The notes: generated by a model from the sequence alone, not told the origin. Positions 7,288 to 16,392 are shown, numbered from the stretch's first letter. The stretch: 47,334 nucleotides of DNA from JBGSUZ01 sp963677505 (GCA_963677505.2 CAXXWB010000022.1:1-47334); one strand, 5' to 3'. Made by a program: numbers and translations.

Positions 7288-8811
7288 GTATGGAAAATGG
7301 CAGTATATTAGATCAAGCGTTGGCACGAATTTCTAAAACGCTGGACAACCATGAAGCATCAATTGAATTCAAAGAGATTGGACATGTAACCACCATCTCC
7401 AATGGCATAGTAAAAGTTTCTGGACTTCCCTATGCAGGTTATGAAGAATTGCTTAAATTTCCAAACAACCTACTAGGCATAGCCTTTAACGTAGATGCAG
7501 AGGAAATCGGCGTGGTCCTTTTAGGTGACTTCGCACAGCTAAAATCAGGTGATGAAGTCTTGCGTACTGGCCGTGTCATAGATGTACCTGTAGGGGATTG
7601 TCTGTTGGGCAGAGTCATTGACCCCTTGGGAAAACCATTAGACAACGGCGGTGCTCTGCATTATTCTTACCGCCTGCCTATTGAAAGACAAGCGACACAT
7701 ATTATGGACCGTGCCCCCGTTTCTACCCCTTTACAAACAGGACTCAAAGTAATTGACGCCCTTATCCCCGTAGGCAGAGGGCAAAGAGAATTGATTATGG
7801 GAGACCGCCAAACGGGTAAAACGACCATAGCCCTTCACGCCATACTGAATCAAAAAGATCAAAATGTAATTTGTGTCTACTGTACAATCGGGCAAAGAGG
7901 CTCTAATGTAGCCTCAGTTATTGAAACGCTAAGAGAAGCAGGAGCTCTTGATTATACCGTTGTTGTGGTTTCAGAAGGCAGTGACCCTCCAGGGTTAAAT
8001 TTTATTGCCCCCCTATGCTGCAACCAGTATTGGTGAATACTTTATGGAAGAAGGCAGAGATGTGTTGATTGTTTATGACGACCTCACCCATCACGCCAGA
8101 GCCTATAGAGAAATTTCCCTTCTGCTCAGACGACCTCCAGGCAGAGAAGCTTTCCCAGGTGATATTTTTTACATTCACTCAAGAATGCTCGAACGTGCCA
8201 CCCATCTCAGTGCTGAACTGGGAGGCGGTTCCCTCACTGCCCTTCCCATTGTAGAAACAGAGGAACAAAATATTTCTGCCTATATTCCCACCAACTTAAT
8301 TTCCATTACCGATGGTCAAATCTATCTTTCGCCTGCTCTTTTTGACTTAGGTATTTTACCTGCCGTAGATATTGGAAAGTCTGTATCTCGTGTAGGTGGT
8401 AAGGCTCAAGTAAGAGCCTATCACAATGCTACAGGCAACTTAAAAGTAGCCTATTCACAATTCGAAGAACTCGAGTCATTTTCCAGATATGGGACCCATT
8501 TGGACGCCAGCACCAAACAGGTTATTGAACACGGTCGCCGTATCCGAGCCTGCCTAAATCAAATGGCATTTGACCTTATTTCTGTTGTAGAGCAATTGGC
8601 CATTTTATTTGCTTTAAACCATGGCTTATTTGACGTCGTCCCACTTCATGACATGAAAAAAGCAGAAGCCTTAATTCGAAAGGTTTCTGCAGAATTTCCT
8701 AAACCGATAATAAATCAAATAATGAACGATGAAGCCCTTTCCGAAGAAGATTTACAGATTATCCTTGCCCTATGTGAAGCTAGCCTTAAGTCTTTAGAGG
8801 TGAGCCTATGA
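7284..8811 (+). CDS. atpA: N-type ATPase subunit alpha, reading frame broken at 8008-8013
   Basis: The first part (7284-8036 frame) gives residues 1-243 with the nucleotide-binding loop GDRQTGKT at 173-180 and ends shortly after NFIA. The second part continues in the next frame to 8811, beginning with PYAATSIGEYFMEEGRDVLIVYDDLTHHARAYREI and containing the alpha signature PGREAFPGDIF. Together they make a normal-length alpha of about 508 residues. The break is at a run of six C (8008-8013): with five C the frame reads GCC-CCC-TAT-GCT and joins perfectly. It could be a sequencing error, a slippage-prone site, or a +1 ribosomal frameshift on CCC-C. The ATG overlaps the atpF stop (ATGA). Alpha carries the non-catalytic nucleotide sites of F1. 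Confidence 0.9.
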
Positions 8812-9701
8812 GTCAGAGCCTTGAAAATCTCCGCCATAAAGCGAAAGGCATCTCCAAGTTGGAATCTGTGGTTAAAACAATGAAACTGCTTTCAGCGGCA
8901 AATATGGCTGAGTACGAGCAAGCCATTACTGCATTGGCCACTTACTCTCTAACGGTGGAGCTAGGTCTTAGCGTCTGCTTTAGACAAATGATAAAAAATA
9001 ATGCCAATGACTGGTATAACCCAAAAGAGAATAAACGGACTTACCTGATTGTCTTTGGTTCAGACCAAGGTCTAGTCGGCCAATTCAATGAAGTGATTCA
9101 CACTTTTACTAACGAATTTCTACCTACTATAAATGGAGAAGTAGACATATGGGTCGTAGGCGAAAGGGTCTATTCCAGTCTGGAAGAATCAGGTTCGCCA
9201 TTGATTAAAAAATATGACGTTCCAAACAGCACCGATGCCATTACACAACTGGTTGGGCAACTATTCGTGGATTGTGAATCTTTTATGCCAAACGATACCA
9301 TGAGCAACCTTTATGTCATTCATAATCAGCTTAAAGGTGCAATGAATTATGAACCTGTACTGACACAAATTCTTCCACTGGATAAAGAATGGCAAAAGAC
9401 TATCGCTTCTGATAAGTGGCCCTCTAATAAACTACCTGAAATTATTGGCGTAACAGAACATACCTTAGGCAGCTTAATTAAAGAGTTTATTTTTATTTCT
9501 TTATACAAGTCTTGTGCCCACTCTCTCGCCAGTGAGAACGCTAGTCGATTGGCCTCTATGCAGCGGGCAGAAAAAAATATCGAAGAGCTGGTTGATCAAA
9601 TGGACCACAGTGTACAACAAATCCGCCAGAAAAATATAGACGAAGAAATATTTGATGTTATTTCTGGAGCTGAGGACCTTTTAGACGATGAACTAACCTA
9701 A
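8808..9701 (+). CDS. atpG: N-type ATPase subunit gamma
   Basis: Central shaft subunit, 297 residues. The N-terminal helix (SLENLRHKAKGISKLESVVKTMKLLSAANM) and the C-terminal helix (SENASRLASMQRAEKNI...) form the conserved coiled coil that turns inside the alpha-beta ring. The middle holds the alpha/beta domain (TYLIVFGSDQGLVGQFNE). It is more divergent than typical F-type gamma, as expected for the N-type. It overlaps atpA by 4 bp (ATGA) and is the last gene of the operon. I see no clear terminator before the convergent DUF4438 gene, which ends 19 bp away. Confidence 0.93.
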   Translation: MSQSLENLRHKAKGISKLESVVKTMKLLSAANMAEYEQAITALATYSLTVELGLSVCFRQMIKNNANDWYNPKENKRTYLIVFGSDQGLVGQFNEVIHTFTNEFLPTINGEVDIWVVGERVYSSLEESGSPLIKKYDVPNSTDAITQLVGQLFVDCESFMPNDTMSNLYVIHNQLKGAMNYEPVLTQILPLDKEWQKTIASDKWPSNKLPEIIGVTEHTLGSLIKEFIFISLYKSCAHSLASENASRLASMQRAEKNIEELVDQMDHSVQQIRQKNIDEEIFDVISGAEDLLDDELT

Positions 9702-9730
9702 ACCGATTACCAATTACCAATTACCGATTC
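9702..9730. repeat. Short imperfect tandem repeat between convergent genes
   Basis: The gap between atpG and the convergent DUF4438 gene is three imperfect copies of an 8-base unit like CAATTACC, running into the end of the DUF4438 gene. No hairpin terminator is visible here. It may simply be local slippage. Confidence 0.5.
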
Positions 9731-10584
9731 ATTTTTTCCATATACTCAGCTAAATTGGCAGACTTGTCAATCTTAGCTTCCAAAATTGGTTTTTTTGAGC
9801 TCATGACAATGGTAATCCCAGGGCCATGACCCATTTTAATGCAGTCTGAGTGAACCACAACGCCAATACTGGCAGAACCTTTTAAACAGCCGCCCATACC
9901 AAAGGTATTGTCACAATCCTGAAGGTAAACGAAATCTCCAAAGCGCAACTTATCAAGACCTAATAATTTAATTTCTTCTCTGTCGGAAGTGATTAAATCG
10001 TAGTCTCCTTTTTGTGCATAAGGAGAGCCAACACCTGAACCCATTAAGTGCTGTGGAATCACAGCTGCAACAGGAATTATCAATTTACCATCTGACTCCT
10101 GAATGTCCATAAGTTCAAATAGATCAGGATCTAAGCTCATGACTTTTACCTCATCATAACCTTTAATTTGCAAACCTTGACCATAACCCTTTACTAAGAT
10201 TTTGTCGTCTAGGGTCATTTGTTCCAAAATACTTTGCTCAAATTGTACAATTAAATGCTCAACCCCTCCGTGGGTCCCAGCAACATAACCTATAGCGCCC
10301 TTAGCATCTCCAGAAATGAGTTTTGCTACATTTCCAACACAGGAAAGGATTGCAAGTGCCGCATTTTGACCGTCATTCTCATTTTTGACGCTTACCCCTG
10401 GCTCAACATGATCTCCTGTAAGACCAAAGGCCGGGTCGCCAACTTTTACGTTGTATGTAATGCCTGCTGTGGCAGGTAAAATCAAAGGTTCTCCGTCTGT
10501 TGTCAAACGATAACCATTAAAACTTGGGTGCTGCACTTTTCCTTGAACCGATTGCATGACCAGCGTACTTCTGTTAGTTTTCAA
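9721..10584 (-). CDS. DUF4438 family protein
   Basis: 287 residues, soluble, no signal peptide or membrane helix. I recognise the DUF4438 family (a Thermotoga member has a solved structure) from the segment VKVGDPAFGLTGDHVEPGVS and the glycine-rich LMGSGVGSP. The C-terminal part contains FGMGGCLKGSASIGVVVHSDC. No enzymatic role is established, as far as I know. It lies alone on the minus strand, separated from the upstream NifX-like gene by a strong hairpin, so it probably has its own transcript. The assignment to the family is from memory of motifs and should be checked with a profile search. Confidence 0.75.
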   Translation of the reverse strand: MKTNRSTLVMQSVQGKVQHPSFNGYRLTTDGEPLILPATAGITYNVKVGDPAFGLTGDHVEPGVSVKNENDGQNAALAILSCVGNVAKLISGDAKGAIGYVAGTHGGVEHLIVQFEQSILEQMTLDDKILVKGYGQGLQIKGYDEVKVMSLDPDLFELMDIQESDGKLIIPVAAVIPQHLMGSGVGSPYAQKGDYDLITSDREEIKLLGLDKLRFGDFVYLQDCDNTFGMGGCLKGSASIGVVVHSDCIKMGHGPGITIVMSSKKPILEAKIDKSANLAEYMEKMNR

Positions 10585-10587
10585 TTA

Positions 10588-10637
10588 AAAACGCCCCCTT
10601 TTTCTATATTATAACTTAGAAAAAGGGGGCATTTTAA
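10588..10637 (-). terminator. Rho-independent terminator downstream of the NifX-like gene
   Basis: Inverted repeat with arms built on CGCCCCCTTTTTCTA and TAGAAAAAGGGGGCA around a short AT-rich loop, with a T run on the minus strand. It ends the NifX-like transcript; on the plus strand the hairpin is also followed by ATTTTAATT. Confidence 0.75.
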
Positions 10638-10678
10638 TTGTTATCAGAATTTAATGATTATTACTTGCCATTTGGTAA

Positions 10679-11032
10679 CTAGTGGTTACAGTCATGATGG
10701 TCGCAAGCTACCATATTATCTGTAAGGCCACCTTTTAACCAATCAGCTACAACCGTTTCCACAGGACCAGAACAACCTCTGAGAACAGCAATTTTTTGGC
10801 TGTTTAAAACATTGACAGCCCCTTGACCCATATTGCCAGCGAGCATTAACTCAACGCCCATTTCAGCTAAAGTATAGGCAATATTTGACTTGCATCCGCA
10901 ACCTTGTGGCGCTGCAAGGGTTTCTTTAGAAACAATTTCTTTCTGTTCGTTGACTTCAACAATGGTATAGTATTCACAATGTCCAAAGTGGCTGTCAATA
11001 TGTTCTTCTCTTGTAGGTAATGCAATTTTCAT
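10679..11032 (-). CDS. NifX/NifB-type dinitrogenase iron-molybdenum cofactor family protein
   Basis: About 117 residues. The fold is the RNase-H-like NifX domain (PF02579): MKIALPT at the start, DSHFGHCEYY in the first third and LAGNMGQGAVNVL in the middle. There is a Cys pair (QGCGCKS) and a Cys/His-rich tail (ACDHHDCNH), which suggests binding of a metal or iron-sulfur cluster. Stand-alone members are common in anaerobes without nitrogenase, and no other nif gene is present here. The start at 11032 has GGAGG upstream; an ATG five codons earlier is less likely. It is divergent from the Xaa-Pro peptidase gene. Confidence 0.85.
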   Translation of the reverse strand: MKIALPTREEHIDSHFGHCEYYTIVEVNEQKEIVSKETLAAPQGCGCKSNIAYTLAEMGVELMLAGNMGQGAVNVLNSQKIAVLRGCSGPVETVVADWLKGGLTDNMVACDHHDCNH

Positions 11033-11068
11033 TAAAGTTTCCTCCATCAGTTAAATATCTGTTATGGG

Positions 11069-11220
11069 TATATGCTATTAATTCTATTCTATTCCGATTT
11101 TTATTTTTGTCAATCGCATTAGACTATTTCTTGCAAAATCAAAATATTTCGAAATCTTCACATTCAAATAGCCCCAAAGACATTGCCAATACCTTATAGA
11201 GGTGATACTAATAGCATATA
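11069..11220. promoter_or_regulatory. Pair of 12-bp inverted repeats in a divergent intergenic region
   Basis: TATATGCTATTA at 11069-11080 and its exact reverse complement at 11209-11220. The left arm lies about 37 bp before the NifX-like start and the right arm about 15 bp before the peptidase start, overlapping the region just upstream of its ribosome site. A common operator for both genes is possible; function is inference. Confidence 0.45.
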
Positions 11221-11234
11221 AGGAGGGATCACCT

Positions 11235-12308
11235 ATGAACCGTATACAAAATTTACTTCCTATTCTAGCAGATAAGGGAATCGATGCCCTATTGGTTACA
11301 AACGTTCCTAATATTAATTATTTAAGTGGCTTTACTGGGGAAGCAGCCCACCTGATTGTGTCTGCAAAGGGTTGCTATTTCTTTACTGACCCAAGGTACA
11401 CAGAACAAGCTGCCAAAGAGTGCCACAATGATATTCAAGTTCTTAACTGGATAGAGAATCAACGTTGTGGTGTAGCTTCCTACGCTTTTGCAGCTAAAAA
11501 TCTCAATATAAAAACCCTAGGTTTTGAAAGTAATTTTCTTTCTCATAGCGCCTATTCAAAACTTAAATCAGGTTTATCTGCCTATGAAATTGTGCCTACA
11601 GAAGGCTTAGTCGAAATGCTTCGGCGCATAAAAGATTCAGAGGAGATTCATAATCTAAGAACAGCTGCACAAATTTCCGACAGAGCCTTAACACTTACAT
11701 TGCCTCAAATAAAAGCTGGTATGAGCGAATTAGAAATTACCGCCCATTTAGAATTTCACCTTAAAACCAATGGGGCCGAAGGACTTTCCTTTGACTCTAT
11801 TATCTTAGCAGGTAAAAAAACATCCCTCCTTCATGGTCAACCAGGAAAAGAAACCGTGAAAGAGGGCGACTTTATATTGTTTGATTTTGGTGCTATGTAC
11901 AAAGGCTACCATGCAGACATTAGTCGTACGGTTGTATTAGGAAGTCCCAACCCAAAGCAGAGAGAAGTCTACGAATTGATTCAAATCGCTCAGTGGGAGG
12001 CCATTAAAACCCTTAAACCGAGTGTGCACGGAACCACTCCCGACCAGAAGGTGCGTGAAATTATTACCAGCCAATACATAGACTACTATTATCAAGGTTT
12101 AGGTCACGGCACAGGGCTAGAGGTTCATGAAGCTCCAAACCTCAGCCAAACATCAGTAGATACCCTTGAAGCAGGTATGGTTCTAACCATTGAGCCAGGC
12201 ATTTATATTCCTGACTGGGGTGGTCTCAGAATAGAAGACTCTGTTCTCATTACAGAAACAGGCTTTGAATCTCTCAACCAATTTAACCGAGATTTAATTC
12301 AACTTTAG
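11235..12308 (+). CDS. Xaa-Pro aminopeptidase family (M24B) peptidase
   Basis: About 357 residues. The N-terminal creatinase-like domain (residues 1-125, with TNVPNINYLSGFTG) precedes the metal-dependent pitta-bread domain. Metal ligands are visible in order: Asp in ILFDFGAMYKGYHADISR (two Asp), His in GLGHGTGLEVHEAP, Glu in TIEPGIYIP and Glu in GLRIEDSVLIT. The family removes N-terminal residues preceding proline, in the cytoplasm. The start at 11235 is preceded by AGGAGGGATCACCT. The 3' end overlaps the convergent deformylase-like gene by 26 bp. Confidence 0.92.
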   Translation: MNRIQNLLPILADKGIDALLVTNVPNINYLSGFTGEAAHLIVSAKGCYFFTDPRYTEQAAKECHNDIQVLNWIENQRCGVASYAFAAKNLNIKTLGFESNFLSHSAYSKLKSGLSAYEIVPTEGLVEMLRRIKDSEEIHNLRTAAQISDRALTLTLPQIKAGMSELEITAHLEFHLKTNGAEGLSFDSIILAGKKTSLLHGQPGKETVKEGDFILFDFGAMYKGYHADISRTVVLGSPNPKQREVYELIQIAQWEAIKTLKPSVHGTTPDQKVREIITSQYIDYYYQGLGHGTGLEVHEAPNLSQTSVDTLEAGMVLTIEPGIYIPDWGGLRIEDSVLITETGFESLNQFNRDLIQL

Positions 12309-12795
12309 AGGGGTTCACAATTTTAAAACTTTTATTGTCGATAGCCCTTTGGGTTGCCAAAATACCATCCAGATGATCATACTCATGCTGGAACAACTCC
12401 GCCAAATCCCCTTCAAAAGTAATTTCTTGAGGGTTGAATGCTAAGTCTACATACTGGACTTGGCATTTTTTATGGCGTTTAAAGTAGACATGAAGTCCTG
12501 GAAAACTCATACAGTCGTCCCATAATTCAAAGGTTTCCGAATCTGGAAAATGGATCACTGGGTTCACAAATACCGTCACTTCTCCGTTTAAATTCATGTA
12601 GATCATACGAACCAGTTCCCCTATTTGTGGTGCTGCAACAGCTCTGCCAAACCCTACCCTACTTCGAAAATCTAACAGCGTATCTTCCAAATCCTTTGCC
12701 ACTTGGTTTGCTTTTTCCTTGTCCCTTTCTTCTAAAAGAACAGAAGGCTTGTATAAAATTTCATTGCCTAATAAGAGTATTTCTCTGACTGCCAT
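12283..12795 (-). CDS. Peptide deformylase-like protein
   Basis: About 170 residues. It has the three deformylase motifs in modified form: GFGRAVAAPQ (usual GxGLAAPQ), WDDCMSFP (usual EGCLS) and HEYDHLDG (HEXXH). The Cys and two His metal ligands and the catalytic Glu are kept, so a metallohydrolase activity is plausible. The altered second motif places it apart from the standard housekeeping Def, and the substrate may differ from formyl-methionine. The start at 12795 is preceded by GGAGGGGTATT. The gene is alone on its strand and converges on the Xaa-Pro peptidase. Confidence 0.82.
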   Translation of the reverse strand: MAVREILLLGNEILYKPSVLLEERDKEKANQVAKDLEDTLLDFRSRVGFGRAVAAPQIGELVRMIYMNLNGEVTVFVNPVIHFPDSETFELWDDCMSFPGLHVYFKRHKKCQVQYVDLAFNPQEITFEGDLAELFQHEYDHLDGILATQRAIDNKSFKIVNPSKVELNLG

Positions 12796-12932
12796 AATAC
12801 CCCTCCTCTTTTTCTTCATCATACCAACGTTGTCATACAATTGCAAAGTTACTTAAGACATATTTAATGTTATATGGCTATAATAAAATTTATAATTATA
12901 CTGTTAATTTGATAACAAATCGGAGGTCGACT

Positions 12933-13718
12933 ATGGAACCCGTCATACGTATTACCCATCTTCAAAAAAGTTATGGTGCCAAAGAAGTATTGAAAGATAT
13001 TCATTTCGAAATATACCCAGGTCAAATTATTGGCTATATTGGTCCTAATGGTGCAGGCAAATCTACTACCGTTAAAATTCTCCTTGGTATCATTACAGAA
13101 TACAACGGCACCGTAGAACTCTTCGGGAAAGACCTTAAAACATGGGACCACACTTATAAAAAGCACATTGGCTATGTCCCTGAAGTTTCAGACCTTTACG
13201 ACGTTCTTTCAGGTCTTGAATATTTAAAGTTTTTGAGCGCGCTCTATGAGTTAGAAGAAGAAACGGCTCTGCACCGAATCACACAAATGGCAAAGGTCTT
13301 TGAACTCTCAGAAGCCCTTTCCTCTAGAATTTCAAGCTACTCAAAAGGCATGCGCCAAAAACTTATGATTATTGCCAGCCTGATTCACGACCCTGAAATT
13401 TTATTCCTAGACGAGCCCCTCAGCGGGTTAGATGCCAATACAGCACTAGTGGTTAAGGAATTGATGCACGGTCTCGCCAAACGTGGAAAAACGGTTTTCT
13501 ACTCTTCTCACGTTATGGAAGTTGTTGAAAAAATCAGCGATCGAATCCTCATTCTTAACGATGGTGAAATTGTAGCCGATGGTGATTTTGAATCTCTTAA
13601 AGCAGCCAGTACAGCCAACAATTTGGAAAACCTCTTTAATACCCTTACCGGCTTTGATAACCACTCTGAATTAGCAAACGATTTAATCACAATGATGTCT
13701 GAGGAGGCTGTCCGATGA
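12933..13718 (+). CDS. ABC transporter ATP-binding protein
   Basis: About 261 residues. Walker A is GPNGAGKST, the Q-loop and signature region is SSYSKGMRQKL (a variant of LSGGQ with YSKGMRQ, as usual in ABC-2 type exporters), Walker B is EILFLDEPLSGLD and the switch His lies in VFYSSHVMEVVE. It energises the membrane protein encoded next, whose ATG overlaps this stop codon. The start was set at 12933 because CGGAGG lies upstream. Confidence 0.93.
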   Translation: MEPVIRITHLQKSYGAKEVLKDIHFEIYPGQIIGYIGPNGAGKSTTVKILLGIITEYNGTVELFGKDLKTWDHTYKKHIGYVPEVSDLYDVLSGLEYLKFLSALYELEEETALHRITQMAKVFELSEALSSRISSYSKGMRQKLMIIASLIHDPEILFLDEPLSGLDANTALVVKELMHGLAKRGKTVFYSSHVMEVVEKISDRILILNDGEIVADGDFESLKAASTANNLENLFNTLTGFDNHSELANDLITMMSEEAVR

Positions 13719-15421
13719 AAAGCCGATTCCAATGGCTCAAACATTTTAAAAAATTATACGAATACTTCGGCATAGATTTTGATAAGATGCTGGTCGTTAT
13801 GGAGCTTAAAACAAAAATGCTTACCCGAGGCTGGCAAAGCCAGCTCCTCAGAAATAAAAAAACAACGGAGGGTGACAGCGCCAAAGGTTCTAGCAAGGAC
13901 AAAGAACTGAGTCTCTTTAACTGGGGGAAAAGTATTAGTTATGCATTTTGTTCACTCTTCCTAATGGTTTATGGCTTTTACTTTAACGACCCAGGACTGT
14001 CCCTATCCCTTTGCTATTTGGTCTGTTTTGTCATGCAATTCTTAGGGGTAATCACAGACTTCCCCGTTATTATTTTAGACACAAAGGACAGTACCATACT
14101 GGCTACTAAACCTGTAGATACCAAAACAATTTCCGCCGCAAAAACCACTTTGGCTGTTATTTATATGGCCATCAATACCGTTTCCCTCTACAGTCTTATT
14201 TTTATCCCATTCATTGTGAAAATGAAATGGAGCATTGTGGTCATGATGGCGCTAGCAATTCCCCTATCCAATTTGATTTGCGTGGCTTTGGCTTATTACC
14301 TTTACGGTATGATTCTTAAATTTTTTGACGGAGAAAAACTCAAGGATATCGTTTCAGGTTTTCAAATTTTGTTGACCGTATTGATTATGGTTGGCTATCA
14401 AGTCGTTCTTCGGCTTACAGACTTAATCAATCCAGCCGCTCCCCTTACCTTTGCATGGTGGCACCTTTTGGTTCCGTCTTATTGGTTGACCTATTTGACC
14501 ACCATTTTCAGTCCCGAAGTTTCCTACCCCGCTTTTACTGTAGGTTTAGCCGCTGCAGCTATTATTTTCACAATCCTCCTATTACACTTCTTGGTCACAG
14601 GCAGAATTTTAGAGGATAATCTGAATAAAATGCTTTCAGACGGAGAAAAGAAACGGGGCTTCTATGAGTTGAAGTTGCGTTGGCAGCAAGTCATTTCTAA
14701 GGCAATCTTCAAAAAGGACCGAGAAGCCCAAGCCTTTTATATGTTAGGATACAGCGTGTCTGGTAATGACCGAAAAATGAAACAAACCATTTACCCTCTG
14801 TATGTATCCATGCTGATTGCCCCTATCATTATTTTTATTAACATGGGTAGGGACTACAACTATAATATGTTTAGGATTATGAAAGAGGCTCCCCTCGTTA
14901 TTTTAACCCTTTACTTTTGTGCAGTTGCAACCAGCTCTGTGGTTTTCTACGCTAAGCGTACAGACAATCCTAAAGGTCGCTGGGTTTATGATGTCTTGCC
15001 TATCCAAAATTTGAGCAGTGCTTATATCGGCTCTGTTTTTGGCCTTTGCGCCAAATTTGTATGGCCGCCCATGTTGGTGATTTCACTTATTACTTTTGCC
15101 CTCGGAGGCATATCCGTCCTAGACGACTTGATTTTAATTAACGCCTTCGTGTTCTTAATGGTCACGCTTTCTATGCTGATGGATAAAATCACTTGGCCTT
15201 TTTCTATGGATATTGCCCAAAATGAGAGCAGGGATTTCGGCATCACCTTTGCTTTGATGGCAATTCCTTTTGTATTTGCTGGAATACATGCCCTACTGGC
15301 TATTTTTACAAATTCTATTTGGATTATTGGGATCTCTTTAATTTGTTTGATTATTTCCTCTTTTAATGTGTATCAAATAAAGAAGAAGAAAATCAAACCT
15401 AATGAAGGAAGGTTACTATGA
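13715..15421 (+). CDS. ABC exporter membrane protein
   Basis: 568 residues with about 12 hydrophobic segments and long cytoplasmic stretches near residues 1-65 and 300-350. It has no motif that names a substrate. It overlaps the ATPase gene before it and the DUF523 gene after it by 4 bp each, so the three form one operon. Members of this kind (large ABC-2-like permeases paired with a YSKGMRQ ATPase) are usually exporters, but the cargo is unknown. Confidence 0.82.
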   Translation: MKSRFQWLKHFKKLYEYFGIDFDKMLVVMELKTKMLTRGWQSQLLRNKKTTEGDSAKGSSKDKELSLFNWGKSISYAFCSLFLMVYGFYFNDPGLSLSLCYLVCFVMQFLGVITDFPVIILDTKDSTILATKPVDTKTISAAKTTLAVIYMAINTVSLYSLIFIPFIVKMKWSIVVMMALAIPLSNLICVALAYYLYGMILKFFDGEKLKDIVSGFQILLTVLIMVGYQVVLRLTDLINPAAPLTFAWWHLLVPSYWLTYLTTIFSPEVSYPAFTVGLAAAAIIFTILLLHFLVTGRILEDNLNKMLSDGEKKRGFYELKLRWQQVISKAIFKKDREAQAFYMLGYSVSGNDRKMKQTIYPLYVSMLIAPIIIFINMGRDYNYNMFRIMKEAPLVILTLYFCAVATSSVVFYAKRTDNPKGRWVYDVLPIQNLSSAYIGSVFGLCAKFVWPPMLVISLITFALGGISVLDDLILINAFVFLMVTLSMLMDKITWPFSMDIAQNESRDFGITFALMAIPFVFAGIHALLAIFTNSIWIIGISLICLIISSFNVYQIKKKKIKPNEGRLL

Positions 15422-16392
15422 ACAACCATCCCATTCCAAATGTAATTATCAGTAAATGTTTAGAACACCAGGCTTGTCGCTACGACGGCAGTATGATTCG
15501 CAGCGAAATTGTTTCTCTCCTTAAGCCTTATGTGAATTTCATTCCAGTCTGTCCCGAAACGGCAATTGGTCTGCCTGTTCCAAGAGAATCCCTACGCCTT
15601 GTGGATATTGAAGGGAGTCCGTCATTGGTATCTTCCAAATCTGGAAACGACCTAACAGCTAAAATGCATCAGTTTTCTATGGAATTTTATAAAGAAATAG
15701 ACCCTGACACCATCGATGGATTTATACTAAAACACCGCTCTCCCTCTTGTGGTACAGGAGATGTGCGACTTTATAAAGGCATTGGAAAATCTGATGTGAT
15801 TCCTAAAAAAATCTCAGGACTCTTTGCTGCTGCCATGATTGACCGTTTTCCGCTACACCCCTTTGAAAATGAGGGCAGGCTCCTAAACGCCTCTCTTAGG
15901 GACCATTTCCTAATTTCTATTTTTACACAAAGCGCTTTTAGAGCCATTAAGGAAATGGGTAGTTCTGAAGCTTTGGTCTCTTTCCATGCTCAAAATAAAT
16001 ATCTATTTATGGCCCTAAGTCCCAGTTTGCTAAAGGATTTAGGACAAATTGTAGCCAATCACAAAAGGGAGTCTATGGCTGTGGTCTATGGCCAGTATGA
16101 AGTAAAATTAATGCGGCTTCTGTCCTCTCCCCTTTCTGTCAGCCGCAATATCAATACCTTGCAGCATGTCTTTGGCTATTTTAAAAAGGGCCTGAACCCT
16201 TCTGAAAAATCTTATTTTTTAGAACAACTGGCACTTTATCAAAAACAAAAAATATCTTTGTCCAACATACTTTCTCTCTTACGTTCTTGGACCATTCGTT
16301 TTGATGAAACTTATTTACTCAACCAAACTTTATTTTCACCTTATCCTGTGGCCTTGTTAAGCGCCATAGATTCTGCTAAAAAATCCGAGTGA
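15418..16392 (+). CDS. DUF523-DUF1722 protein (TudS-like thiouracil desulfurase domain plus YbgA-like domain)
   Basis: 324 residues. The N-terminal DUF523 domain (about 8-150) contains the conserved cysteines in SKCLEHQACRYDGS, PVCPE and RSPSCGTGD. In the related TudS enzymes such cysteines hold an iron-sulfur cluster used to remove sulfur from thiouracil. The C-terminal half (about 190-315, FHAQNKYLFMALSP...) is DUF1722, the domain of E. coli YbgA. Coupling to an ABC exporter is unusual, and whether the operon handles thiolated bases is speculation. The stop codon lies inside the terminator stem. Confidence 0.82.
   Translation: MNNHPIPNVIISKCLEHQACRYDGSMIRSEIVSLLKPYVNFIPVCPETAIGLPVPRESLRLVDIEGSPSLVSSKSGNDLTAKMHQFSMEFYKEIDPDTIDGFILKHRSPSCGTGDVRLYKGIGKSDVIPKKISGLFAAAMIDRFPLHPFENEGRLLNASLRDHFLISIFTQSAFRAIKEMGSSEALVSFHAQNKYLFMALSPSLLKDLGQIVANHKRESMAVVYGQYEVKLMRLLSSPLSVSRNINTLQHVFGYFKKGLNPSEKSYFLEQLALYQKQKISLSNILSLLRSWTIRFDETYLLNQTLFSPYPVALLSAIDSAKKSE

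Noticed and set aside
8008..8811. Calling atpA a true pseudogene or two separate genes
   Set aside because: The two frames join perfectly at one extra C and the rest of the operon is complete; the same +1 fault recurs throughout the window.
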